Below, piece by piece: positions 8,290 through 17,230 of a stretch of 64,000 bases of DNA (its first letter is position 1; every line of letters starts with the position of its first letter). A program made the position numbers and the translations under genes. The notes beneath the pieces were generated by a model, which had not been told where the DNA came from, made no database searches, and saw only the letters and a list, made by a program, of their open reading frames with translations. The stretch comes from Microbacterium sp. nov. GSS16 (GTDB taxonomy: Bacteria; Actinomycetota; Actinomycetes; Actinomycetales; Microbacteriaceae), in the NCBI RefSeq assembly GCF_028198145.1, contig NZ_CP116338.1:1426001-1490000 (forward strand), given 5' to 3'.

Positions 8290-8472
8290 TAACCGAAGAC
8301 CGCCGGTCATCGTCGTGTGCGAACGTGACGATCGAAGCACTGCTCAGCAGGGGCCCGCGCAGGTGTGCGAATACTTCTCGAAGCTCCGTGCGCTTGCGCC
8401 GGGGCTTTTCTCATGTCGTGGGGCGGTCGAGGTCGACGTCCCGCATCCGCGTGGCGTCCGTACACGTAAGGA
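8290..8472 (+). ncRNA. Ribosomal protein L10 leader with attenuator hairpin
   Basis: The 8149-8478 gap contains no gene. After the promoter it holds a structured leader beginning AACCGAAGACCGCCGGTC, followed by AAGCTCCG (8381-8388) pairing with CGGGGCTT (8400-8407) around an inner GCGC/GCGC hairpin and ending in TTTTC. That is a plausible intrinsic terminator inside the leader. L10 leaders that bind L10-L12 and control a terminator are established in other bacteria. Assignment here rests on position and structure. Confidence 0.6.
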
Positions 8473-8478
8473 GTGACC

Positions 8479-8967
8479 ATGGCGCAGAAGGATGCAACGG
8501 TTGCCGAGCTCACGAAGTCTTTCGAGAACTCGAACGCCGTCCTGCTGACCGAGTACCGCGGTCTGACGGTTGCCCAGCTCAAGGAGCTGCGCGGCAACAT
8601 CCGTCAGGACGCGGAGTACGCCGTGGTGAAGAACACGCTGACCAAGATCGCCGCGAACAACGCGGGGATCACGTCGCTCGACGAGGACCTCAAGGGTCCC
8701 TCGGCTGTGGCGTTCGTGCACGGTGACTTCGTCGCCACTGCCAAGGCTCTGCGTGACTTCGCCAAGGCCAACCCGCTTCTCGTGATCAAGGGCGGCGTCT
8801 TCGAGGGCAAGGCCCTCGACGCCGACGAGGTCAACAAGTACGCCTCGCTCGAGAGCCGTGAGGTTCTGCTGGCGAAGGCAGCGGGCATGATGAAGGCGAC
8901 GATGGGCAAGGCTGCCGCCACCATCGACGCGCTTCGCGAAAAGCTGGAGACCGCAGAGGCCGCGTGA
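8479..8967 (+). CDS. rplJ: 50S ribosomal protein L10
   Basis: L10 anchors the L7/L12 stalk and usually autoregulates its operon. It is 162 aa with the N-terminal rRNA-binding domain ([20 protein letters not shown]) and a C-terminal alanine-rich helix that binds L12 dimers. ATG 8479 follows AAGGAG (8468-8473); a GTG six bases upstream overlaps this site and is unlikely. rplL follows after 52 bases. Confidence 0.97.
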   Translation: MAQKDATVAELTKSFENSNAVLLTEYRGLTVAQLKELRGNIRQDAEYAVVKNTLTKIAANNAGITSLDEDLKGPSAVAFVHGDFVATAKALRDFAKANPLLVIKGGVFEGKALDADEVNKYASLESREVLLAKAAGMMKATMGKAAATIDALREKLETAEAA

Positions 8968-9019
8968 GCGTCCGGCGATCTCCCCACCCAAACCACACCT
9001 TTATCTAGGAGAAAACATC

Positions 9020-9403
9020 ATGGCGAAGCTTTCCACTGAGGAGCTGCTGGAGCAGTTCGCAGGCCTCACCCTCGTCGAGCTCAGCGATTTCGTGAAGGCG
9101 TTCGAGGAGAAGTTCGACGTCACCGCGGCCGCTCCGGTCGCCGTTGCCGGCGCAGCCGGTGGCGCTGGCGCTGCTGAGGCCGAGGAGGAGAAGGACTCGT
9201 TCGACGTCATCCTCGAGGCTGCCGGCGACAAGAAGATCCAGGTCATCAAGACCGTCCGTGAGCTCACCTCGCTGGGCCTCGGCGAGGCCAAGGCCGTCGT
9301 CGACGGTGCTCCGAAGGCCGTCCTCGAGGGCGCCAACAAGGAGACCGCCGAGAAGGCGAAGGAGGCCCTGGAGGCCGCCGGCGCCACGGTCACCCTCAAG
9401 TAA
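9020..9403 (+). CDS. rplL: 50S ribosomal protein L7/L12
   Basis: The multicopy stalk protein that recruits translation factors. It is 127 aa with an N-terminal dimerisation helix, an Ala/Gly hinge (residues 36-56) and the C-terminal domain containing [26 protein letters not shown] at 9008-9013 precedes the ATG. It ends the operon at a strong hairpin. Confidence 0.98.
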   Translation: MAKLSTEELLEQFAGLTLVELSDFVKAFEEKFDVTAAAPVAVAGAAGGAGAAEAEEEKDSFDVILEAAGDKKIQVIKTVRELTSLGLGEAKAVVDGAPKAVLEGANKETAEKAKEALEAAGATVTLK

Positions 9404-9423
9404 TCACGCCTCACCGCGTACAG

Positions 9424-9451
9424 AAGGCCCTCGGCTCGCGCCGGGGGCCTT
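9424..9451. terminator. Terminator after rplL
   Basis: AAGGCCCTCGGC (9424-9435) pairs with GCCGGGGGCCTT (9440-9451) with one wobble pair and a 4-base loop. It lies between convergent rplL and the lacI-type gene. Confidence 0.8.
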
Positions 9452-9503
9452 CCTGCATGCCGGCGAGCAGCACCTGCCGCCGCCGGCCCGCGCCGACGCC
9501 GGG

Positions 9504-10511
9504 TCAGGGGCGCGGCACCGCGGTCGACGAGCGCACGACAAGGTCCGACGGCACGGCGAGCTGCTCGGCCGGCGCGTCGGGGGCATCCATCCTGCGCAGC
9601 AGCAGCTCGACCGCGGCGAGCCCCTGCATCCGGGGCTGCTGTCGCACAGTCGTCAGCGAGAACATCTCGGCGTGCGCGTGGTCGTCGATGCCTACCACGC
9701 TCAGTTCCGCCGGCACAGAGAGCCCGAGACGTCTGGCGGCGATGATGCCGCCGATCGCGGCTTCATCGCACACCGCGACGAACGCGGTCGGGCGGCTCTG
9801 GCGGTCGCCCAGCATGCGCACGCCCGCTTCGTAGCCGCCAGGCGTCGTCGAGTCGCCGGGCGCGTGCCGCACGGCCGACTGCAGCGATGCGGCGGTCATG
9901 GCCGCCCGGTAGCCGCGCAGGCGCCGCTCGTCGCCGTAGGCGTGGTCTGCGGCATCCACACGGCCGCCGAGGAACGCGATGTCGCGGTGTCCGAGGTCGA
10001 TGAGGTGCTCCGTCGCGATGCGCGCGGCGGCCTCGTCGTCGATCGAGACCGAGCTGTTCTCCTCGTGATAGGCCCCGACGCTCACCAGCGGCGACCCGAC
10101 CCGCACCAGCCGCGACAGCTCGTGGGTGCTCGGCTGGATGCCCACGGCGATGATCCCGTCGAGTCGGCGGCGGGGGAGCACATCCGAGAAGAGGCGCGCG
10201 CGCTCGTCCGAGCCGTCCCGTGTTCCGTAGAGCACCAGGTCCTGCCCGGCATCCAGCAGCCCCTCCTGGATGCCCGAGAGCAGCTCCGCGAAGAACCAGC
10301 GGTCCAGGGCAGGCATGATCACGCCGACCGACAGCGACCGCCCGGTGGCGAGAGTGGTCGCCGAGGAGTGGGCGACGTAGTGCAGCTCGCGCGCGGCATC
10401 CCGCACCCGCTCACGCGTACCGGCCGAGACGTATCCGCCGCCGCTCAGCGCACGGCTGGCCGTGGCCTTGGACACGCCGGCTCGTGCGGCGACGTCGGCG
10501 ATCGTGCTCAT
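9504..10511 (-). CDS. LacI family transcriptional repressor
   Basis: A 335-aa regulator. The N-terminal HTH reads STIADVAARAGVSKATASRAL, including the hinge region that inserts in the DNA minor groove. A periplasmic-binding-protein-like sugar-sensing domain follows. The start ATG 10511 is immediately before the HTH and behind GAGGAG on the minus strand. It diverges from an alpha-glucoside-type ABC importer with two palindromes between them, so it very likely represses that operon and perhaps itself. The inducer is unknown. Confidence 0.9.
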   Translation of the reverse strand: MSTIADVAARAGVSKATASRALSGGGYVSAGTRERVRDAARELHYVAHSSATTLATGRSLSVGVIMPALDRWFFAELLSGIQEGLLDAGQDLVLYGTRDGSDERARLFSDVLPRRRLDGIIAVGIQPSTHELSRLVRVGSPLVSVGAYHEENSSVSIDDEAAARIATEHLIDLGHRDIAFLGGRVDAADHAYGDERRLRGYRAAMTAASLQSAVRHAPGDSTTPGGYEAGVRMLGDRQSRPTAFVAVCDEAAIGGIIAARRLGLSVPAELSVVGIDDHAHAEMFSLTTVRQQPRMQGLAAVELLLRRMDAPDAPAEQLAVPSDLVVRSSTAVPRP

Positions 10512-10560
10512 GGGGCTCCTCGAGTCGGCCACGTCAGAATACCGGCGGCCGGGCATAGAA

Positions 10561-10601
10561 GGAACCGGTTCCACGCGCTATGCTTTGGGAGCGCTCCCAA
10601 A
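10561..10601. promoter_or_regulatory. LacI-type operators GGAACCGGTTCC and TTTGGGAGCGCTCCCAAA
   Basis: Two perfect palindromes sit close together: GGAACCGGTTCC (10561-10572) and TTTGGGAGCGCTCCCAAA (10584-10601). Both have the central CG typical of LacI-family operators. The second resembles sites of cellulose/maltose-type LacI regulators in actinobacteria (CebR-like). Confidence 0.75.
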
Positions 10602-10649
10602 CGAGTGATCACGTCTGCACAACGGTTCTGTCATCAGCTCAGCGTGGCA

Positions 10650-10696
10650 TTGTGCCGGGGCGCTCAGGGCAAGTAGGTTGTCCTGGAATCGGTTCC
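10650..10696 (+). promoter_or_regulatory. Promoter and third operator for the ABC importer
   Basis: TTGTGC (10650-10655) and TAGGTT (10674-10679) are 18 bases apart. GGAATCGGTTCC (10685-10696), a one-mismatch version of the upstream 12-bp palindrome, lies over the expected transcription start. Occupancy there would block initiation. Confidence 0.55.
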
Positions 10697-10756
10697 TCAA
10701 CGCTGCGGGCTCTCCGCCGACCGAGGGCCGGAACACCCTGGAAGAGGAGAAAACAC

Positions 10757-12088
10757 ATGGCTCTGTCACAGCGATACCGCCTGCTTGCTCCCCTCGCCCT
10801 GGTCGGCGCGACCGCACTTGCGCTGACCGGATGCGCGGAGGCTTCATCGGGAGGCGGCGACGACGGCAACGTGGAAGGCAAGACGGTCCGCATCTCCGGT
10901 GGCATCACCGGAACCGAGGCCGACGACCTCAACGAGAGCTTCGCAGCCTTCGAGAAGGACACCGGGATCAAGGTCGAGTACACCGGCGACAAGAGCTTCG
11001 AGGGCAACATCGTCACCAAGGTGGCCGGTGGCGACGCACCCGACATCGCCATCGTCCCGCAGCCGGGCCTGCTCAAGACCCTCGTCGAGACCGGCAAGGT
11101 CGCCGAGGCGCCCGAGAGCGTCTCGAAGGCCGTGGACGAGAACTGGTCGAAGGACTGGAAGGCCTACGGCACGTTCGACGACACGTTCTACGCGGCGCCG
11201 ATGCTCGCGAATCTGAAGGGCTACATCTGGTACTCGCCCGCGAAGTTCAAGGAGTGGGGCGTCGAGATCCCCAAGACCTGGGACGAGCTGATCGCCCTCA
11301 CCGACACCATCAAGGAGAAGTCGGGACAGGCGCCCTGGTGTGCCGGATTCGCCTCGGGTGAAGCCTCCGGCTGGCCTGGCACCGACTGGATCGAGGACCT
11401 CGTCCTTCGTCAGTCCGGTCCTGAGGTCTACGACGACTGGGTGGCGGGAGATGTGAAGTTCACCGACCCGGAGATCAAGGAGGCGTTCGACGCCGTCGGC
11501 TCGATCATCCTCAACCCCGACTACGTGAACGCCGGCTTCGGTGAGGTCAAGAGCATCAACTCGACCGCGTTCGCCGACGTCGCGGCCAAGGTCGCCGACG
11601 GCAGCTGCGCGCTGACGCACCAGGCCTCGTTCCTCTCGGCCAACTTCCTCGATGTGAAGAACGCCGCCGGTGAGACCCCCGAGGTCGGCCCGGAGGGCGA
11701 CGTCTACGCCTTCATCACCCCCGGCATCACCGAGGGCGAGCTGCAGGTCGAGGGTGGCGGCGAGTTCGTCGCGGCCTTCAACGACGACGCCGCGACGGTG
11801 AAGGTGCTCGAGTTCATGGCATCGCCCGAGTTCGCTGACGCACGCGTCGAGCTGGGCGGCGTGATCTCGGCGAACAAGAACGCCGACGCGAGCCTCGCGA
11901 GCAGCGAGTTCCTTCAGGAGGCCATGGGCATCCTGCAGGATGACTCCACCGTCTTCCGCTTCGACGCGTCCGACCTCATGCCGTCGACGGTCGGCTCGGG
12001 CTCGTTCTGGAAGGGCATGGTCGACTGGGTGGACGGCAAGGACACCGAGCAGGTGCTGAGCGACATCCAGGCAGGTTACGAGAACTAG
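10757..12088 (+). CDS. ABC sugar-binding lipoprotein, alpha-glucoside type
   Basis: A family 1 extracellular solute-binding protein, 443 aa. It begins with a lipoprotein signal peptide ending in the lipobox ALTGC (Cys about residue 28), so it is anchored outside the membrane. Segments such as GDAPDIAIVPQPGLL, the aromatic PMLANLKGYIWYS and a CAGFASGEASGWPGTDW stretch resemble AglE-type alpha-glucoside binders. ATG 10757 follows GAAGAGGAGA (10741-10750). It is the first gene of a three-gene importer. No ATPase or glucosidase is nearby; a shared MsiK-type ATPase elsewhere is the usual solution. Sugar specificity is inferred. Confidence 0.88.
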   Translation: MALSQRYRLLAPLALVGATALALTGCAEASSGGGDDGNVEGKTVRISGGITGTEADDLNESFAAFEKDTGIKVEYTGDKSFEGNIVTKVAGGDAPDIAIVPQPGLLKTLVETGKVAEAPESVSKAVDENWSKDWKAYGTFDDTFYAAPMLANLKGYIWYSPAKFKEWGVEIPKTWDELIALTDTIKEKSGQAPWCAGFASGEASGWPGTDWIEDLVLRQSGPEVYDDWVAGDVKFTDPEIKEAFDAVGSIILNPDYVNAGFGEVKSINSTAFADVAAKVADGSCALTHQASFLSANFLDVKNAAGETPEVGPEGDVYAFITPGITEGELQVEGGGEFVAAFNDDAATVKVLEFMASPEFADARVELGGVISANKNADASLASSEFLQEAMGILQDDSTVFRFDASDLMPSTVGSGSFWKGMVDWVDGKDTEQVLSDIQAGYEN

Positions 12089-12179
12089 TCGGTCGCGCCG
12101 GTCTGAGCGCAAGTCCGCTGGTCGAAGCGGGGTCGGGCAGCGATGCCCGACCCCGCATCCTTACTCAGAAGGGGATCCC

Positions 12180-13520
12180 ATGTCACTGCTGACAGTCGAC
12201 GACAAAGACACGGCGGAGCTGCCGAAGACCACGCATGGGGTGGATGCCAAGGGGCGTCGACTCACGCGGATCGCGGTCGTCGCAGGTTTCGTCGCCATCG
12301 CCGCGGTGCTGTTCCTGCTCATCATCTCGGCACCGGTCGAAGACCCGGCCCGCATCGCCCTCGGCCCGGTCTCGCTGAACAACTTCTTCCTCTGGCTGGG
12401 CGGACTGCACCCGCTCGTCCAGATCCCCGCGGTGCTGCTCGTCTTCGGGCTCGTCGTGGGCATCGTGCTCGTGCTGATCGAGTTCGCGCCGCGTCCCGGC
12501 AAGGGGTACTTCATCATGCGGCTGGTGGCGTGCCTCGTCATCCCCGTGCTGGCGCTGCTGCTGCTGCGCCCCTACTCGAACGCGGTGCTCTACGTCGTCG
12601 CGATCGCGCTGCTCTCGGGCGCCCTGCTGTTCTTCGCCGACTACCGTTCGCGCCAGGGCGCGGGCTACCTCTTCCAGCTCGTCCTGTTCATGGCCCCCGC
12701 GGCGATCATGCTGCTGCTCGGCCTGATCTACCCCGCGATCGCGACCTTCGTGAAGTCGTTCTTCGACAAGAGGGGCGAGGAGTTCGTGGGGCTCGAGAAC
12801 TACATCTGGGTGTTCACCAACCCGGTCGGAACGTGGTCGGTGATCAACACCCTGATCTGGGCGCTTCTGGCCCCCACGATCTCGGTGGCCTTCGGACTCG
12901 CCTACGCGGTCTTCATCGACCGCGCCCGCGGTGAGAAGGTGCTGAAGGTCCTGGTCTTCATGCCGGTCGCCATCTCGTTCGTCGGCGCGGGCATCATCTG
13001 GAAGTTCATGTACGACTACCGGCAGGGCGACCAGCTCGGCCTGCTGAACGCGATCGTCACGATGTTCGGCGGCGACCCGGTGAACTGGCTGGCCGTCGAG
13101 CCGCTGATCAACACGTTCATGCTGCTGATCGTGTTCATCTGGACGCAGACCGGCTTTGCGATGGTGATCCTCTCGGCCGCGATCAAGGCCGTCCCTGCCG
13201 AGCAGCTCGAGGCCGCCGAGCTCGACGGCACGAACGCCTGGCAGCGGTTCTGGAACGTCACCGTTCCCGGCATCCGCTCCTCGCTGATCGTCGTGCTCAC
13301 GACGATCACGATCATGTCGCTGAAGGTCTACGACATCGTCGCCGTCATGACCGGCGGTCGTGACAACACCACCGTGCTCGGCTTCGAGATGGTCAACCAG
13401 CAGCAGCGCTTCCAGAGCTACGGGCACTCGTCGGCACTCGCCGTGGTGCTGTTCATCTTCGTGCTGCCCCTGATCATCTACAACGCCCGGTCGCTGACCA
13501 AGCAGAGGGAGATCCGCTGA
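12180..13520 (+). CDS. ABC sugar transporter permease (first)
   Basis: A 446-aa inner-membrane permease of the MalF/AglF class, longer than the usual 300 aa. About 170 extra N-terminal residues carry four or five hydrophobic segments. The conserved EAA loop (AAELDGTNAWQRFWNVTVPG) that contacts the ATPase lies in the last third. It follows the binding-protein gene by 91 bases, preceded by AGAAGGGG, and overlaps the next permease by one base (TGATG). Confidence 0.9.
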   Translation: MSLLTVDDKDTAELPKTTHGVDAKGRRLTRIAVVAGFVAIAAVLFLLIISAPVEDPARIALGPVSLNNFFLWLGGLHPLVQIPAVLLVFGLVVGIVLVLIEFAPRPGKGYFIMRLVACLVIPVLALLLLRPYSNAVLYVVAIALLSGALLFFADYRSRQGAGYLFQLVLFMAPAAIMLLLGLIYPAIATFVKSFFDKRGEEFVGLENYIWVFTNPVGTWSVINTLIWALLAPTISVAFGLAYAVFIDRARGEKVLKVLVFMPVAISFVGAGIIWKFMYDYRQGDQLGLLNAIVTMFGGDPVNWLAVEPLINTFMLLIVFIWTQTGFAMVILSAAIKAVPAEQLEAAELDGTNAWQRFWNVTVPGIRSSLIVVLTTITIMSLKVYDIVAVMTGGRDNTTVLGFEMVNQQQRFQSYGHSSALAVVLFIFVLPLIIYNARSLTKQREIR

Positions 13521-14488
13521 TGACCGTCACAGAAGCCGTCGTCCGCGACACGCGCACCAAGCGGCAGGTCGCCCGCGACACTCGCCGCAACGAGGCGATC
13601 GCCCATAAGAAGCTGACGTCGAAGGGCGCCACGATCGCCGCGGTGATCATCGCGGTGTTCTGGACCATCCCGACCTTCGGTCTCTTCGTCACCTCGTTCC
13701 GCCCTGGCGCCGACACCCAGTCCACCGGGTGGTGGACCGCCTTCACCAACCCCGAGTTCACGCTCGAGAACTACGCGGAGGCGCTCACGGCCGGCGGCAC
13801 GTCGACCACGCTCGCCACGGCGTTCATCAACTCGCTGGCGATCACCATCCCCGCGACCGTGTTCCCGATCGTGATCGCCGCGCTCGCGGCCTATGCGTTC
13901 GCCTGGATCGACTTCAAGGGCCGCAACCTGCTGTTCGTGTTCGTCTTCGCGCTGCAGATCGTGCCGTTGCAGATGGCCCTCGTGCCGCTGCTGAGCCTGT
14001 TCTCGGAGGGGCTCACCATCAACGACGTGATGGTCTTCCCCGGGCTCACGCTCAACGACGTCGAGTTCAGCTTCGCTCGCGTGTGGATCGCGCACGCGAT
14101 CTTCGCTCTGCCGCTCGCGACGTTCATGCTGCACAACTTCATCGCCGAGATCCCGGGTGACATCGTCGAGGCCGCACGCGTCGACGGGGCGGGTCACGGA
14201 CAGGTGTTCTTCCGGATCATCCTGCCCCTGGCGATGCCCGCCGTCGCCTCGTTCGGCATCTTCCAGTTCCTCTGGGTGTGGAACGACCTGCTGGTCGCGA
14301 CGATCTTCGCGTCGCCCGGCGCGCTGCCGATCACCCAGGCGCTGAACTCGCTGTCCGGCACCTGGGGCAACCGCTGGTTCCTGCAGTCGGCCGGAACGTT
14401 CATCTCGATCATCGTGCCGCTGATCGTGTTCTTCGCCCTGCAGCGGTTCTTCGTGCGCGGCCTGCTGGCCGGCGCGACGAAGGGCTGA
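13520..14488 (+). CDS. ABC sugar transporter permease (second)
   Basis: A 322-aa permease of the MalG/AglG class with about six transmembrane helices and the EAA loop EAARVDGAGHGQVFFRIILP. A basic cytoplasmic N-terminus of 40 residues precedes the first helix. The ATG overlaps the stop of the first permease, implying coupled translation and a heterodimeric channel. It is the last gene of the importer operon. Confidence 0.92.
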   Translation: MTVTEAVVRDTRTKRQVARDTRRNEAIAHKKLTSKGATIAAVIIAVFWTIPTFGLFVTSFRPGADTQSTGWWTAFTNPEFTLENYAEALTAGGTSTTLATAFINSLAITIPATVFPIVIAALAAYAFAWIDFKGRNLLFVFVFALQIVPLQMALVPLLSLFSEGLTINDVMVFPGLTLNDVEFSFARVWIAHAIFALPLATFMLHNFIAEIPGDIVEAARVDGAGHGQVFFRIILPLAMPAVASFGIFQFLWVWNDLLVATIFASPGALPITQALNSLSGTWGNRWFLQSAGTFISIIVPLIVFFALQRFFVRGLLAGATKG

Positions 14489-14501
14489 TCGCCAGGCGGT
14501 C

Positions 14502-14834
14502 TCAGCCGAGCAGCACCAGCAGGACGTGCGACGGCTGCTCGGCCTCGAGCTCGTGCAGCACCCCGGCGGTGACGGTGATCGTACCGCCGGGGGAGAGCAC
14601 GTGCTCCGTCTCCGCCACCCGGAACCGGATGGCACCCGCGACGACCTGCACGAGGATCGGCACGGGCGCGCGATGCTCGCGCATGGTCGTGCCGGCGTCC
14701 ATCGTCAGCATCCGGATCTTGAACCCGTCGCCGTCGAGCACGCGGTGCGGGCGCACCCGGCCGGGTTCGACGGCATGCGCGTGGACGAGATCGGCGGCCG
14801 AACCGCCGAGAAGCATGAAGGGATCGGCGCTCAT
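14502..14834 (-). CDS. Cupin-fold protein
   Basis: A 110-aa single-domain cupin. The two cupin half-motifs are recognisable around residues 45-66 (GTTMREHRAPVPILVQVVAG) and 75-95 (HVLSPGGTITVTAGVLHELEA), with histidines that may bind a metal. The catalytic or regulatory role is unknown. TAATCT (minus strand, 14846-14841) lies six bases from the ATG, so the mRNA is probably leaderless. It diverges from the PAP2 gene over only 38 bases. Confidence 0.75.
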   Translation of the reverse strand: MSADPFMLLGGSAADLVHAHAVEPGRVRPHRVLDGDGFKIRMLTMDAGTTMREHRAPVPILVQVVAGAIRFRVAETEHVLSPGGTITVTAGVLHELEAEQPSHVLLVLLG

Positions 14835-14840
14835 AGCCGA

Positions 14841-14866
14841 AGATTAGCGCGCTCTCGGGGCAGAAT
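14841..14866. promoter_or_regulatory. Overlapping divergent leaderless promoters
   Basis: TAATCT on the minus strand (14846-14841) serves the cupin gene and CAGAAT on the plus strand (14861-14866) serves the PAP2 gene. Each is six bases from its start codon. The -35 region of one necessarily overlaps the -10 region of the other, so they may compete. Confidence 0.5.
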
Positions 14867-14872
14867 GGGCTG

Positions 14873-15538
14873 ATGAGAAGACGAACGCTGCTGATCGCCG
14901 GAAGCGCGACACTCACCCTGGCCGCGCTTCTCGGAGTGCTCGTCGTTCTGCTTCCTCGAGGTGCGACCATCGGGCTCGACGTGTTCTGGAACGACCTCAT
15001 GTCGCAGGTGCGTCAGGAGTGGATGCTGTCGGCCGCCTATCTGCTGAACTGGATCGGTGGGGGATGGGTGGCCATCATGCTCGTGCCGCTGCTGGTCGTG
15101 CTGCTGCTCGTGCTGCTGCGCCGATGGCGGGGAGCGGTCTTCGCGGCGATCGCGTTCGTGGTGAGTGCCGGGCTCACTCAGCTGCTCAAGGAGATCTTCG
15201 CCAGAGCGCGCCCGGACGACATGCTGGTCACTTCGGACTTCGGATCATTCCCCTCCGGGCATACCTCCAACGCCGCGACCATCGCCATGGTCCTCTGGCT
15301 CGTCTTCCCGCGCGTGTGGGTGGCGATCGTGGGAGCGGCGTGGGTCGTGGCGATGGCGCTCTCGCGCACGCTCCTGGCCGTGCACTGGATCACAGACACC
15401 CTCGGCGGAGCCCTGGTCGGTGCGTCCGCCGCGCTGCTCGTGGGGGCGTTCGTGCTGAGCTGGGCGTCGCTAGGCTGGACGCCGACCACAGCACCCATGA
15501 CGAGGAGCCACCGTGACGAGGATCCGTCCGTACCGTGA
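14873..15538 (+). CDS. PAP2 family membrane phosphatase
   Basis: A 221-aa integral membrane phosphatase. The three signature motifs are present in order: KEIFARARP, FPSGHT and SRTLLAVHWITD, supplying the catalytic His pair and Arg/Asp residues on the extracytoplasmic side. About six helices are predicted. Substrates in this family are lipid phosphates such as undecaprenyl pyrophosphate or phosphatidate; which applies here is unknown. Its 3' end overlaps the GNAT gene by 26 bases. Confidence 0.9.
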   Translation: MRRRTLLIAGSATLTLAALLGVLVVLLPRGATIGLDVFWNDLMSQVRQEWMLSAAYLLNWIGGGWVAIMLVPLLVVLLLVLLRRWRGAVFAAIAFVVSAGLTQLLKEIFARARPDDMLVTSDFGSFPSGHTSNAATIAMVLWLVFPRVWVAIVGAAWVVAMALSRTLLAVHWITDTLGGALVGASAALLVGAFVLSWASLGWTPTTAPMTRSHRDEDPSVP

Positions 15539-16115
15539 TGCCGATCGCGACGCGCTCTACGACATCTGCGTGAAGACGGCGGATGCCGGGGGCGACGCGA
15601 CCGGCATCTTCGCCGACGACCGCCTGTGGGGCGATGTCTTCGCCGTGCCGTACGTGGTGCGGCATCCGGACCTCGCCTGGGTCGTCGAGTCGGCCGACGG
15701 CCGCACCGTCGGGTACATCGTCGCGACCGACGACACGGATGCGTTCGAGCGGTGGTTCCGTGAGGAGTGGTGGCCGTCGAGGCAGGGCTCGTACCCGCTC
15801 TCGGGTGCCGCCGAGCCCACCCGGGAGGACGGGATCATCGGCTACGCCAGCCGTCGCGCCCCCGGCAACGAGAAGCACGCAGCGGAGTACCCTGCCCACC
15901 TCCACATCGACCTGCTGCCCGAGACGCAGGGTCAGGGGCTCGGACGCCGGCTGATCGAGACCCTCTTCGCCGAGCTGAAGAACCGGGGAGTGCCCGGGCT
16001 GCACCTCGGCATGAACCCCGCCAACACGGGGGCCGGCGCCTTCTATGAGCGTCTCGGCATGCACAGGCTGGAGTCGGCCTCCGACACCACCATGTACGGC
16101 GTGCGCTTCGACTGA
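15513..16115 (+). CDS. GNAT family N-acetyltransferase
   Basis: A 200-aa acetyltransferase of the GNAT fold. The acetyl-CoA loop reads QGQGLGRRLIE (motif A, Q/RxxGxG/A) near residue 142. A C-terminal GMNPANTGAGAFYERLGMHR supplies the final strand-helix. It starts at GTG 15513 inside the end of the PAP2 gene, with GAGGAG-like sequence upstream, so translation is coupled. The acceptor substrate cannot be told from sequence. Confidence 0.88.
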   Translation: MTRIRPYRDADRDALYDICVKTADAGGDATGIFADDRLWGDVFAVPYVVRHPDLAWVVESADGRTVGYIVATDDTDAFERWFREEWWPSRQGSYPLSGAAEPTREDGIIGYASRRAPGNEKHAAEYPAHLHIDLLPETQGQGLGRRLIETLFAELKNRGVPGLHLGMNPANTGAGAFYERLGMHRLESASDTTMYGVRFD

Positions 16116-16176
16116 TCGGTTCCACGCTGGTCCGAAGCGGCGCGCGCGATCGGATAGGATGGACAGGTTGTTTCCT

Positions 16177-16261
16177 GGTGACGTGTCCGAGCGGCCGAAG
16201 GAGCACGCTTGGAAAGCGTGTGTTGTGCAAGCAACCGCGGGTTCGAATCCCGCCGTCACCG
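16177..16261 (+). tRNA. tRNA-Ser (GGA)
   Basis: An 85-base class II tRNA with a long variable arm. GGTGACG (16177-16183) pairs with CGTCACC (16254-16260), with discriminator G at 16261. The anticodon stem CACGC/GCGTG encloses TTGGAAA, giving anticodon GGA. The T loop lies in GGGTTCGAATCCC. A TAGGAT -10 box lies at 16155-16160. Confidence 0.97.
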
Positions 16262-16265
16262 CCAG

Positions 16266-16308
16266 AGCCCCGAGGGTCCGCACGAAGTGCGGGCCGTCGG
16301 GGCTTTTC
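16266..16308 (+). terminator. Terminator of tRNA-Ser
   Basis: AGCCCCGA (16266-16273) pairs with TCGGGGCT (16297-16304) around an inner stem, followed by a TTTT run. It also lies directly before the trhO promoter. Confidence 0.8.
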
Positions 16309-16322
16309 CGTAGAATCTCCTG

Positions 16323-17225
16323 GTGCCCACTCCGAAGATCGTGCTGTTCTACGCGTTCGCGCCCCTGGCGGACCCGCAGGCGATCCGCCTCTGGCAGCGC
16401 GACCTCTGCGAGTCTCTCGCGCTGCGCGGACGCATCATCATCTCCGAGCACGGCATAAACGGCACTCTGGGGGGCGATCTGCCCGCGGTGAAGAAATGGG
16501 TTCGCCGCTTCCGCGAGCATCCGGCGTTCGCCGACGCCGACGTCAAGTGGAGCGAGGGCACGGCGATCGACGCCGACGGCTTCAGCACCGACTTCCCCAA
16601 GCTGAGCGTGAAGGTGCGCGGCGAGATCGTCTCGTTCGGCGCACCCGACGAGCTGCGGGTCGATCAGCGCGGAGTGGTGGGCGGCGGTGCCAGACTCGAC
16701 CCCGAGCAGCTGCACGCGCTGGTCGCCGAGCGCGGCGACGAGGTCGTCTTCTTCGACGGTCGCAACGCGCTCGAGGCCGAGATCGGCAGGTTCAGGAACG
16801 CGGTCGTGCCCGACACCGACACCACTCGCGACTTCGTCCGCCTGCTCGACGAGGGAGCCTACGACGACCTCAAGGGCAGACCGGTCGTCACCTACTGCAC
16901 CGGCGGGATCCGCTGCGAGGTGCTGTCGAGCCTGATGGTCTCGCGCGGTTTCGGCGAGGTGTATCAGCTCGACGGCGGCATCGTCCGCTATGGCGAGAGG
17001 TTCGGCGACGATGGCCTGTGGGAGGGTTCGCTCTACGTCTTCGACAAGCGCGGATCCGTCGACTTCAGCGACCACGCCGCCGTCATCGGCACGTGCGCCG
17101 GGTGCGGCGCGGCGACCAGCCGCACCGCGAACTGCCCGGACAGGTCGTGTCGTCGCCAGTTCGTCGTCTGCGCCGACTGCGACGCCGTGCCGTGTGCGGA
17201 GCACGCGCCGGCGTTCATCTCCTGA
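16323..17225 (+). CDS. trhO: tRNA uridine(34) hydroxylase, rhodanese family
   Basis: TrhO (formerly YceA) hydroxylates U34 of certain tRNAs on the way to modified wobble uridines. The 300-aa protein has an N-terminal UPF0176-type domain (GINGTLGG near residue 45), a rhodanese domain with the catalytic loop YCTGGIRCE (Cys192 and Cys198) and a Cys-rich tail from about 262 (CAGCGA, CPDRSC, CADC) likely binding zinc. GTG 16323 is six bases after TAGAAT (16311-16316), a leaderless arrangement. It converges on the transglutaminase gene with a 5-base gap. Confidence 0.9.
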   Translation: MPTPKIVLFYAFAPLADPQAIRLWQRDLCESLALRGRIIISEHGINGTLGGDLPAVKKWVRRFREHPAFADADVKWSEGTAIDADGFSTDFPKLSVKVRGEIVSFGAPDELRVDQRGVVGGGARLDPEQLHALVAERGDEVVFFDGRNALEAEIGRFRNAVVPDTDTTRDFVRLLDEGAYDDLKGRPVVTYCTGGIRCEVLSSLMVSRGFGEVYQLDGGIVRYGERFGDDGLWEGSLYVFDKRGSVDFSDHAAVIGTCAGCGAATSRTANCPDRSCRRQFVVCADCDAVPCAEHAPAFIS

Positions 17226-17230
17226 CCCGT

